Below, one piece after another: positions 11,004-21,415 of a stretch of DNA of 64,000 nucleotides. Every line of letters begins with the position of its first letter. The first letter of the stretch is position 1. A program made the translations under genes and the position numbers. The notes beneath the pieces were generated by a model, which had not been told where the DNA came from, did not search any database, and saw only the letters and a list, made by a program, of their open reading frames with translations. Source of the DNA: Capsicum annuum (lineage: Eukaryota > Streptophyta > Magnoliopsida > Solanales > Solanaceae); contig NC_061119.1 in the NCBI RefSeq assembly GCF_002878395.1, positions 16,156,855-16,220,854 on the forward strand, read 5' to 3'.

Positions 11004-13398
11004 TGTAATGCCCCGAGTCTACCCTCCGAATTCTACACGGAGCTAGCGACCTCGAAGGACCACCAAGTAATCCATGACTGGTACCTGCTATGAGCACTAA
11101 AGAATAATACCACTATAATAATCGTATAACTGAAATAAGTGCGGAAGTTAGGCTGAAAATGCCATAAGGTTCATAACTAAAAACCAATACTGAATATTGA
11201 AAGCTAAATACTGAAAACTAAAACAATTGTCTGAAATACTCGCCTCTAACTGTTTGAATTATGGAGCTGCTTGGACAAGCCCCAACTAACCCCGACTACT
11301 GAAAACTGTACTGAAATAATACTCTGTCCTCGATCTATGAGGACTCAACACTAAATCTGCTACTGATTGACTAGGCTTCTAAGTATGGTTAGGAGCCCGT
11401 GCATCTGAACCTACGATATAAGACATCACAGCAAAAAATAAAAGTAGTATTAGTACTTTGAATACACTGTTATGCTAAGTGAGGTAGGCTGATATGCATG
11501 AGTTCATATGCATAAACAATAATTTTCTGAATAAAGTGAACACAATTGAATGAGAGTACATGCATGAATAAATAAAATGTAATTGAGATCATGTTAACAC
11601 TGGTTACTGAGTTCTGAATACTGATTAACTGATATTTGAGTTTATGGATATTGTAATACTAATAGCTGAATGACTATTTTTGACAGTCCTGATTGATAAC
11701 TGGGTGACTGTTTCTGATAATCCTGATTCTACAGAACTGAACTGAGTTCTATACTAAGAGTCAAAGTAAAACTAAATCTGTGAGAGGTAATCATCTAATC
11801 GACATGCCCCTCTCCGAATGAATTGGAGTCCAACCTGTAACCTTAGTTGGAAGGGTGTCAGTACCGTTCCTCGGGTAAAGACAAGTTGTGAGTTAACCCT
11901 CTCTGATAGAAAACTCTTTCGCTAACCCTCGCTAGTAGGAAAACTCAGATGAAATTATCAACCCTAGTCTGGCAGGAAGATATCTCAACCTGTGCTGGCT
12001 ATGTAGTTCTGTAATGCAGGGATTGCTACTAAGGGTCAAACCCTCTGCTGGCAGGAATGCCCCCAATCACTGGTTCGTTCGGTGATGAATCCTACTTCCA
12101 ACTCAATAGACATTAAATAGATTTCTAGTACATACTAGGGTTGACTGAACTTTTACTGACTGTACTGTTTAACTGAACTGAACTGAGTTTACTAGGTTTG
12201 CTAACTGATGGAATACTACTGAATTTAATTAACTGATCGAGTTCACTAATTTCGAAATTGAATACCGAACTGAGACTGTGACTGATTACTAAGAACTACT
12301 GCTCATAAAACTACTAGGAAAATAGCTAAATTTTTAGGTATTAAATACCCCATGACTCGATAGCATGAAAAGTAAAGCATAGAGTAAACTTAAAAAGCAT
12401 AACACTGTGCACTTGTTCATAACTCATCCATAGACGTATTTTATCAAACACTTGTAAGGCACAAGTTTACACATATAGTAGCATGTCATGATTTTCCCTC
12501 ATTTAATTCACATGAGAATTTTATCAAACACTTAGGAAGCACAACTATGCACATGATACTGAAACAACATGATTCGACATGAATTCACATGATAATCAAT
12601 TCCATATGAATCTTGTAATAAACCATGGATTAGAAACCCAATTCACATTAAAATCATAAATACACTTAAATCCAATCATGGAAATTATGAAATCAATCTA
12701 CGTAATGTTTTAAAAGAGTTTCTTGGACTCCAAGGGTTGAAGGAACCCTTGGATGATCACTTCAGATACCTTAGTACTTGAATTAACGAAGACGGATAGA
12801 GTGTTCTTGAAAATTGATCCATGAAAGTAGATTTCCTAGGGTTTATTCTTGAGTGATTTGAGAGAAAATAATGAATGTTTTTCCCTAGGAATGATTAATT
12901 TCATATTTTGTGGGCTGAAAAGGGGTGGAAAAATTACCCAATTACCCCTTCTTGCTGTGGCTTTTTAATGAATAAAATTGACTTAGCGACACGTAGATCG
13001 ATGCATTACATCAATGGGGTCGATGTTATGGCTAACACAATGCATTGAGTATGCATCGGCTCACTAGAATTTGACTCTGGGAGGTGGGGATTACATTTAT
13101 CGATGCGATAGGCGATGCGGCGCGCTAAGTTGCGTTGATCCACTAGTTTAGGTTTTCAAACATGCTTCAAAAAAAGTCTGAAAAATCTGAAACTTGTCCA
13201 AGTACACCTACATTCCTAATCATGAATCAACCTAAAGATTGATACTTTAAGGTCATAAGGATCATTTAATAAAGTGACCAACTTATAAAGGCTAAAATCA
13301 CACTAAGTCTGAACACTTGGCTAAAATTTTCTAAGTATGGGACCCCTTAACAAGCTTTAAAGGACTAAATTAAGCTTAGGATTTTGCTAGGTCTTATA
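11004..13398 (-). repeat. RT-2 3' LTR
   Basis: 2,395 bp on the plus-strand left. It opens TGTAATGCCCCGAGTC and aligns along its length with 18563-21061 (shared landmarks: CTAGCGACC, GGACCACCA, AAAGCATAGAGTAAAC, AAGCTTAGGATTTTG). The inner end is GGTCTTATA, against GGTATTCCA in the other copy. A patch at 12975-13140 has repeated GATGCAT/CGATG words. Confidence 0.88.
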
Positions 13399-13400
13399 AT

Positions 13401-13411
13401 ATCTCCCCCTT
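13401..13411 (-). other. RT-2 polypurine tract
   Basis: On the minus strand AAGGGGGAGAT, two bases inside the 3' LTR. Similar tracts (AAGGGGGAGAT or AAGGGGGATGA) precede the 3' LTRs of RT-3, RT-4 and RT-5. It primes plus-strand DNA synthesis in this class. Confidence 0.85.
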
Positions 13412-13789
13412 ATGAACATTCATCATCGAATGAGATTGACTAAGATGGGAGAACTGATAGACAGAAAGTATATACTGGACATGCATAATTAAAGTATGAT
13501 TTTGTGGCTGAGACTACTGATATACTGAATTACCATACTTAACATGCATAACTGATGCATGATTTTGTATCTGATTCTACTGATAAGCTAGGTTTGTATA
13601 CTGAACATATTTATCTAATGCATGAGTATATGACTAAATTCTGGAAGCATGATATATGACAGAGCTATTTCATGAAGATATGCATGCTATGAAAATGTTA
13701 TGCAACTGGACTGATATCGAACTCATGAAAGAGATATGAACATGGAACTAATTAAATTCAAGGAAAACTATTACCTTGAGTTGAGTCTG

Positions 13790-14190
13790 AGTTTGCGGAG
13801 AAAAGGTGAGGATACTTGATTTACTCTGCTTCTGCTTCCCAAGTAGTTCCCTCAATGGACTGATTCCACCAATGAACTTTGACTAGAGGGATTTCTTTGT
13901 TCCTTAGTCTATGAATCTGATAATCCAGGATTTTGACTGGAACCTCTTCATTACAGAGACTATTCTGAACATCTATTCCCTCTATAGGGACTACAACTTT
14001 TGGGTCACCTATCTATTTCTTTATCAAGGAGACCTGAAATACTGTGTAGATTAAAGCTAAGTCTAAAGGCAAGTCAAGCTTGTAAGCTACCTTTTTGAAA
14101 CAACTGAGAATTCGATAAGGACCAGTATATCGGGGACTAAGTTTCCCCTTCTTGCCCAACCTATTTACACCTTTCATAGGAGAGATCTTC
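13790..14190 (-). pseudogene. RT-2 integrase C-terminus and chromodomain
   Basis: Minus-strand translation gives [19 protein letters not shown] (GPY/F module, about 14090-14165) and then, nearer 13835-13960, a chromodomain-like stretch with EVPVKILDYQIHRLRNKEIP and VHW...GTTWEAE. The chromodomain tethers integrase to modified histones and defines chromoviruses. Several stops interrupt the frame between the two motifs. Confidence 0.75.
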
Positions 14191-14438
14191 AAATATACAA
14201 AATCACCAATCTCAAACTTAAGATCTTTCCTTCATACATCCGCATATGATTTCAGTTGGCTCTGAGATATCTTGAGCCTTTCCCTGATCAACTAAACATT
14301 TTCTAAGGTATCAAATACCAAGTCAAGCCCTACCACTTCAGCCTCAGCCACTTCAAATCAACCAATGGGAGATCCACATCTTCTCTCATAGATAAGCTCA
14401 AAAAGAGCCATCTGAATGCTGGAATGGTAACTGTTATT

Positions 14439-15260
14439 TTATGCAAACTTAATCAGTGGCAAATGGTTATCCCAACTACCCTTAAAGTAAATGACACACG
14501 CCCTCAACATATCTTTTAATGTCGTGATAGTCTTTTCTTCTTGACCATCTGTCTGTGGATGGAAGGTTGTACTGAGGTGGACTTGGGTACCAAGGCCTTC
14601 TTGGAAGGCTTTCCAGAAATAAGAGGTCAACTGCGTACCTCTATCTGTAATGATGGATAACTGAACTCTATGCAATCTAAACAACTCTCTCACATAGATC
14701 TTGGCATAATCCTTGGCTGAATAAGAGGTATGAACTGGTAGGAAATGAGCTGACTTAGTCATTCTGTCTAGGATAACCTATATAGAGTCATGCTGATAAT
14801 GAGTATGCAGAAAACCCATCACAAAGTCCATATTCACTTCTTCCCATTTTTATGTGGGAATACTGAACTCCTGAATGGACCCACTAGGTTTCTGATGCTC
14901 GATCTTAACCTACTGATATGTTGAGCACTTAACCACAGACTCTGTAATATCTCTCTTTATCCTCCTCAACTAATAGGCTTTTTGCAAGTCGCGATATATC
15001 TTAGTGGCCCTTAGATGAATAGAGTATCGCATACTACCCACTTTTACAAGAATTTGCTGCCTCAAGTCATCTACACCTGACACGCATAGCCAACCCTGGC
15101 AACGTAATATACCATCTCCCCCTTGGGAGAAGACCTTTATATTCTGATCTTTGATTGATTCTTTCAACTTAACTAGACTGGGATCTCTATCCTGCTTTTC
15201 CTTTACCTCAGACACTAGAGATGATTTTGAACTACTATGAACCCATACACTACCTTCTGC
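14439..15260 (-). pseudogene. RT-2 integrase (zinc and core domains)
   Basis: The zinc-binding part (14970-15215) shows RATKIYRDLQKAY and, further on, KCSTY with a stop replacing the expected glutamine. The core (14439-14762 plus upstream) contains WEEVNMDFV, TDRGTQL and FHPQTDGQEEKT, so the two Asp residues and the Glu of the DDE triad are present. Stops separate the blocks. It would insert the element DNA into the host genome. Confidence 0.8.
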
Positions 15261-15293
15261 TAAATCTACTAAGCGAACACCTAGACGGACAAG

Positions 15294-16650
15294 CTAATGA
15301 ACTTCTTGAGCTAACTTCATCTTATCATCTTCGACGAGAGTGACACTACCCTTGGACATCTTACTAGCCTTGCTCAGATGATACAGGATACTCATATCAT
15401 AGTCTTTCAACAACTCTAACCAACTCCTCTGATGGAGGTTTAGGTCTTTGTGAGAGAACACATACTTGAGGAGCTTATAGTCTGTGAACAAATCAACATA
15501 CACCATATACAAATAGTGCCTCCAAATCTTCAAGGCAAATACTACAGATGCTAACTCAAGATCATGTGTGGGGTAGTTCTTTTTATTGGGCTTAAGCTAT
15601 CTAGAGGCATAGGTTATGACCTTACTTCTCTGTATCAAAACACACCTAAACAAACTCTGGAAGCATCACAATATACCACAAACTCATCTACACCATCTGG
15701 TAGAGTCAAGGCTAGATCTGTAGTAAGTTGGTCTTTAACTCCTAAAAACTCTTATTACAAGAATCTGACCACTGGAATTTGACTTTCTTCTGAGTCAATC
15801 TGAACATAGGGGATACAATAAATGAAAATCCTTCAAAAAACCATCGGTAATAATCGGCCAAGCCCAAGAAGCTCCTGATATCTGATGGAGAGATGGGTCT
15901 GGGCCAGCTTATCACTGCTTTAGTCTTTTGAGAATCCACTCTAATGCCATCAACAAAAATAATATGGTGGAGGAAAGCTACTAACCTTAGCTAAAATTTT
16001 CACTTACTGAATTTGGAGAATAGATGATGGTTTCTGAGAGTCTGTAGTACTACTCTGAGATGGTCTGCATGATCATGGTCACTACGGGAGTAGACAAGAA
16101 TGTCATTAATGATGATCATATCCAAGTACTGTTTGAACACATAATTCATCAAGTCCATGAAAGCTGCTAGGGCATTGGTAAGACTAAATGAAATGACTAG
16201 GAATTCAAAGTTACCATACCAAGTTCTGTAAGCTATTTTTAGAATGTCATATTCTCTGACTCTGAGCTGATGATAGCCTAATCAGAGGTCTATCTTAGAA
16301 AAGTAACTTGCACCCTGAAGTTGGTATAATAAGTCATCGATTTTAGGAGGTGGATACTTGTTATTGATCATGACTATATTCAACTGACGGTAGTATATAC
16401 ACATTCTAAGAGAACCATCTTTCTTGTGCATGAATAAAACTGGTGCACCTCACAGGGACACACTTTGTCTAATGAATCTCTTATCTAGGATATCCTTCAA
16501 CTGTTCTTTAATTCTTTGAGTTTTGGTGGGTCCATTCTATATGGAGGAATAGATATGGGCTGAGTATTTGGAAGAAGGTCTATTCTTAAGTCGATTTACC
16601 TTTCGGGAGAAACACCGAGAAGATCTTTGAGAAATACATTAGGAAATTCA
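15294..16650 (-). pseudogene. RT-2 reverse transcriptase and RNase H
   Basis: Minus-strand blocks in order: PISIPPYR-type segment (about 16540), the YSKIDLR...YHQLRV region (about 16270-16330), the active-site region at 16095-16120, SDIRSFLGLADYYRWF (about 15840-15900), then RNase H ([20 protein letters not shown] at 15430-15500 and YHLSKASK). The catalytic motif, normally FIDD in this family, reads IIND, so the first Asp of the metal-binding pair has become Asn. Many stops and frameshifts are present. DNA synthesis activity is therefore lost. Confidence 0.8.
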
Positions 16651-16819
16651 TATGCTACTTCAACTGACTCAATAGTGGGAGTATCGGAACTATAATCCTT
16701 AAATTGAATGAGATGATAAGCATACATCCCTTAGATATTATTTTCTCGCCCTAAGGTGAGAATCAAGTTGACCCCTGAGTGCTGAGGTACTACCCCGACA
16801 TTCTAGGACAGGTTCATTT

Positions 16820-17155
16820 AGAAACAAAAATTAGACTATTCTATTTCTATAGTCAACTGAGGCATAGCATGAATGATGTAAATCTATCCCGAGAATAACA
16901 TCAAAGTCTGTCATATCGAATTCTACTAAGTTTGCTGAAGTAACTTTTTGAGATACCAAAACCAGACAGTTCCTGTATACCCACCGGGCTATGATAGATT
17001 TACCTACTGGGGAAAAAACTGAAAAAGGATCTGCTAGGATTTTGGGACTGGCTCTGAAGTCAACAACTATATAAGGAGTTATAAAGAACAAGAAAACTCC
17101 TATATCTAGCAAAGCATAAATATCTAAATGGAAAACTTGTAACGTAAAAGTGAGA
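16820..17155 (-). pseudogene. RT-2 aspartic protease
   Basis: An open minus-strand block (16831-17112) with FFITPYIVVDFRASPKILAD, VYRNCLVLVSQK and MTDFDVILGIDLHHSCYA. The family active site is D-P/T-G-A-S; here it reads LDIGVFLFF, so the Asp and Gly remain but the following small residues have changed. The enzyme would cleave the Gag-Pol precursor. Confidence 0.78.
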
Positions 17156-17169
17156 ACATCAGGAGAACT

Positions 17170-18339
17170 CTCCTTATCCTATTGGGACTGAAGTGCATAG
17201 AGTCTATTTGGGTATTTCCCACTTGTGTCATTGGAAGCGGTATCCTGCTGATTCGGCCGACCGTACTAAGCTGGGGGATGATTGTGCTGATTCTGCAAAC
17301 CTACCTGAGGACACTGTCTAACCTTGTGGCCTAACTTATCACATCAAAAACATACATCACTGCCAGCTCTGCAGATACCTTGATGGTTTCTGCTACACTT
17401 CTCGTAGAGAGGATTTGTTTGGGTACTTCTAACACTACCCTGGGGTTTAGGGCATAGCCCCCTATCTCTATTATCATCTTTGAATTTCAGCACTAAATCA
17501 CTGGCTGAGGTAGTGCTGGAACTAAAGATCTTAGGTGGAACTGAGAATGATTCCCACCTTCTGACTTAGGCTGAGTAAAGTTAAAACTACCTTTTCTAGA
17601 TTTTTTGTTCTCCCTCTCCTTATTCTTAGCGTCATCTATCTGTTGAGCATAGACCATGATCCTAGATATGTATATTTTCTTAATCAGCATTGAGGTCCTA
17701 CACTCCTTGACCACACTACTTGACACGCCAAGCACAAACTTACCCATCTTAGATCTGTTTTCTGCTACCATATGAGGGGCATATCTGGCTAATTAAGAAA
17801 CTTGAGAGAAAACGCTTGTACTATCATGTTGCCCTACTTCAGATTAATGATCTCTAAAACCTTCACTTTTCTCAACTTTAGTGGGAAGAACCTATCCATA
17901 AAAGCAATAGAAAACTTCTCCTATTCTATGGGCCCTACATTTGCGGCCTTCTCTACTTTCCACTATTTGAACCATGAGTGAGCCATATCCTGTAATTAAT
18001 ATGCAACTAAATTTGCACTCTCACTAGCAGTTACCCTATAAGATCTGTGACCTTCTGCACCGAATCAAGGAATTCTTGTGGGTCTTTATCTGACTTAGAA
18101 CTAGTAAAAGATGGAGTGTTTATTTGGGTGAAGTCCCCAATCCTGGTTGCAGCATCATTGACCAATAGGTTAGTCAGAACGATGGCTTGGCGTTTATTCT
18201 AGGATGCTACTAAATTGGCTAGAGTAATAAATGCGGCCCTGAATTCTGCATGGGAGACATGCTCATCCAGAGGATCTGCTTGGATGGGCTGAGGGGCTAG
18301 CTGATTTCTTATAATTCTTCCATTCTTCTTGGGTGGCAT
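17170..18339 (-). pseudogene. RT-2 gag with zinc knuckle
   Basis: The start codon is at 18337-18339 (MPPKKNGRIIRNQLAPQP), matching the gag start of RT-5 (MAPKRRN, stop, LAPQP). The capsid part continues with DPQEF near 18070 and MVAENRSKMGKFVLGVSSSV at 17710-17771. Near 17340-17400 a zinc knuckle is visible (CF, stop, CDKLGHKVRQC): the Cys-Cys-His-Cys ligands remain but a stop interrupts the motif. Gag packages the RNA into virus-like particles. Multiple stops make this copy dead. Confidence 0.78.
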
Positions 18340-18545
18340 ATTCTATAAACGAAAGGAATAAAAGGATTAGACTGAGAGTTTAACTGGAGCTCATGCTTAC
18401 TCTCACGACATGAATATAGAAAGAAGGGAAACTTTTCCTAATACATCTCATAGCGTCTTATCCATAAGTGTGGCACGCTACACACCAATGCACAAGACTC
18501 TACTAGAACCAGATTTCAGACTTCCTAGGACTGTGTTGAATCTTA

Positions 18546-18558
18546 GGCTCTGATACGA
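18546..18558 (-). other. RT-2 primer binding site
   Basis: Minus-strand TCGTATCAGAGCC, one base different from the initiator tRNA-Met site TGGTATCAGAGCC, a few bases from the inner end of the 5' LTR. Confidence 0.85.
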
Positions 18559-18562
18559 AGTT

Positions 18563-21061
18563 TGTAATGCCTCGAGTCTGCACCTTAAATGCTACACGGT
18601 GCTAGCGACCCTGAAGGACCACCAGCTAACCCATGAATGGTACCTGCTGTGAGCACTGAATAATAATGCCACTGTAATAATCACATAACTAAAATAAGTA
18701 TGGAAGTTAGGATAAAAATTCCATAAGTTTTACAACTGAAAACAAATACTGAATACTGAAAGTTGAATACTAAAAATTAAAATAATTATATGAAATACAC
18801 TAGTCTAAAAGCCTCTAACTTTTTGAATTATGGAGCTAATGGGACAAGCCTCTAACTAACCTCGACTACTTAAAATTGTATTTAAATGCTAAAATAATAC
18901 TCCATCCTTGATCTATAAGGAATCACCACTAAATCTGCTGCTAATAGACTAGGCTACTAAGTATGGTCAGGAGCCCGTACGTCTGAACCTACAATATAAG
19001 ACATCATAGCACAAAAGAAAAGTATGAGTCAGTACTTTGATTATACTGGTATGCTAAGTGAGGTAGGTTGATATACATGGGTTCATATGCATAATCAATA
19101 AATGATAGAATAACATGAACATAACTGAATGAGAGTACATGCATAAATACATAAACTATAATCGAGATTATGTTATTGCTGGTTACTGAGTTTTCAATAC
19201 TAATTAACTGATATCTGAGTTTATTGATTCTATAATCCTAATAGTTGAATGACTATTTCTGACAGTCTTGATTGATAACTGGCTAACTATTTCTGATAGT
19301 CCTGATTCTATAGAATCGAACTGAGTTCTATACTGAGACTAAAATTAAAACTAAGGGAGGTAATAATCTAATCAACATGCCCATCTCTAAATGGATTGGG
19401 GTTCAACCTATAACCTTAGTTAGAAGGGTGACAGTACAGTGTCATGGGTAAAGACAAACTTTGAATTAACCCTCTCTGATAGAAAGCTCTTTTGTCAACC
19501 GTCGCTGGTAAAAGAACTCATTTGAGATATGTCATCCCTACTCTGGTAGGAAGTTATATCAACCTATGATGGCTACGTAGTTTTGTAATGCAGGGATTGC
19601 TACTAAGGTTCAAACCCTCTACTGGCAGGAATGCCTCCCATCCCTAGGTTTGCTCAGTGCTGAATCCTACTTCCAATTGAATAGACACAGAACTGATTTC
19701 TAGTACATAAAATGCTTGACTAAACTGTTACTAATTGTACTATCTAACTGAACTAAACTAAGTTCACTAGGTTTTACTAACTGATGGAATACTATTGAAT
19801 TTGATTAACTGACTGAGTTCAATATGTTTTGAGCTGAATACTGAACTGAGACTGTGACTGATTACTGAGCACTACTGTTAGTAACACTACTGGGACTGTT
19901 CTATAACTATTGTAGCTCTAGGTAAACAACTAAATTTTTAGGTATTGAATACCCCCAGGACTCGATAGCATGAAAAGTAAAGCATAGAGTAAACATGAAC
20001 AGAATAGCACCGTGCACTTGTCCATTACTCATCCATAGAGGCATTTTATCAAACACTTGTAAGGCATAAGTTTACACATATACTAGCATGTCATGATTTT
20101 TCCCCATTCAATTCACATGAACATTTTAACAATCACTTGGGAAGCACAACTATGCACATGATACTAAAACAACATGCAGACATCATATCATAAATTTCTA
20201 AATTTTACACATTTAATAGTTTAACATTAATTCAGATGATACTATACACATGATAATCAATTCCATATGAATCTTGTAATAAACCATGGATTAGAAACCC
20301 AATTCACCACAAAATCATGAATACACTTAAATCTAATTATGGAAATCATGAAATCAATCTAATTGAAGTTTTAAAAGAGTTTATTGGTCTCCAAGGGTGG
20401 AAGGAACCCTTGGATGAACACTTCACATACCTGAGTACTTGAATTAATGAATACTGATAGAGTGTTCTTTAAAATTGAGCCTTCAAAGTAGATTTCCTAG
20501 GGTTTGTTCTTGAGTAATTTGAGAGAAAATAATAAATCTTTTTCCTAGTAATGATTAATTTATTGTTATTAGGGATTAATATGATGGTAAAATTACACAA
20601 TTACCCCTATGGATACGACTTTTTAATGACTGAAAATGACTTACTGACACGTAAACTGATGCATCGCATTAATGGGGTCAATGCTATGGCCGATGCACTG
20701 CATTGAGTAATCATTGGCTCACTAGAATTTAAGACTGGTAGATGGGTAACACATTTATCAATGCGATAGGTGATGCAGCGTGCTGAGATCGCGTTGATCC
20801 ACTAGTTTTGGCTCTCAAATATGCTTCAAACGAAGTCTGAAAAATCTGAAACTTGTTCGAGAACACCTACTGACATTCCTGATTATGAATCAACCTAAAG
20901 ATTGATACTTTAAGGTTATAAGGGTCATGACATAGAGTTTTCAACTTATGAAGTCTAAAATCACACTAAGTCTGAACACTTGGCTAAAATTTTCTAAGTA
21001 TGGGACCCCTTCACAAACTTTAAAGGACTGAATCAAGCTTAGGATTTTGTGGGGTATTCCA
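18563..21061 (-). repeat. RT-2 5' LTR
   Basis: 2,499 bp; plus-strand text opens TGTAATGCCTCGAGTC and ends GGGGTATTCCA before the CCGTA duplication. It is about 100 bp longer than the 3' LTR, with extra text near 20180-20250 (ACAGACATCATATC...) and other small indels. The GC-word patch lies at 20640-20810. Confidence 0.88.
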
Positions 21062-21066
21062 CCGTA
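21062..21066. repeat. RT-2 target site duplication, right
   Basis: CCGTA, the partner of CCATA at 10999-11003. It is followed at once by the resumed inverted-repeat arm. Confidence 0.85.
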
Positions 21067-21225
21067 TTAGGTGAATTTTTACCTGCAACATTTTTATAAA
21101 ACATTATTTTATCATATCACTATAACAAAATAATAAGTTTAGTAATGGATAACTTCTACCACGTAACAACAACAACCTATCACTAATTATATTCTACAAT
21201 GATTTACTAAAAAATCATGTTAACT
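21067..21225 (-). repeat. Right arm of inverted repeat, distal part
   Basis: 159 nt that mirror 10008-10170: TTTACTAAAAAATCATGTTA at its end matches the complement of the left arm start. Together with 10608-11003 it gives a 555-nt arm against 556 nt on the left. That near-equality is strong evidence that RT-2 landed in a complete arm. Confidence 0.85.
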
Positions 21226-21415
21226 TCAGATAGACTATACCTCTAGCAGTTTTTTTAGAAAATTTCAAAATTTTTCATCTCTTATGTTATTAAATTACTG
21301 CATCTCTCTGGTTACTGAAGAAACTCCGCCCTAACTTCAAGGGGGTTCTATTACCCCAACATGACCCGCTTAACTATTCTCTATAGCATCAAAATAAGTT
21401 TTTTTGAATGATAAT
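21226..21415. other. Short unassigned spacer
   Basis: About 190 bases between the inverted repeat and RT-3, A+T-rich, with no gene or recognised repeat. Confidence 0.5.

Larger units (their letters stand above)
11004..21061 (-). mobile_element. RT-2: complete Tekay-type chromovirus, degenerate
   Basis: A 10,058-bp Ty3/gypsy LTR retrotransposon in minus orientation, with two 2.4-2.5 kb LTRs, primer site, polypurine tract, and gag, protease, reverse transcriptase, RNase H, integrase and chromodomain in that order on the minus strand. It sits in the right arm of the inverted repeat with a 5-bp target duplication. Frames are broken by stops and indels, and the reverse transcriptase active site is mutated, so it is not autonomous. 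The LTRs differ by many substitutions and small indels, indicating an old insertion. Confidence 0.92.
10008..21225. mobile_element. Large inverted-repeat (fold-back) unit split by RT-2
   Basis: With the 10-kb RT-2 insert removed, this is an inverted repeat of about 1.15 kb: left arm 10008-10563, 44-nt loop 10564-10607, right arm 10608-11003 joined to 21067-21225. The arms match base for base over nearly all their length with scattered mismatches and small indels. Such a structure fits a fold-back/MITE-like element or an inverted duplication of a gene fragment. No terminal target duplication is visible outside the arms (left flank ATTCTTTGC, right flank TCAGATAGA), so transposition by a known transposase is unproven. 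A transcript through the unit would form a long hairpin. Confidence 0.75.
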
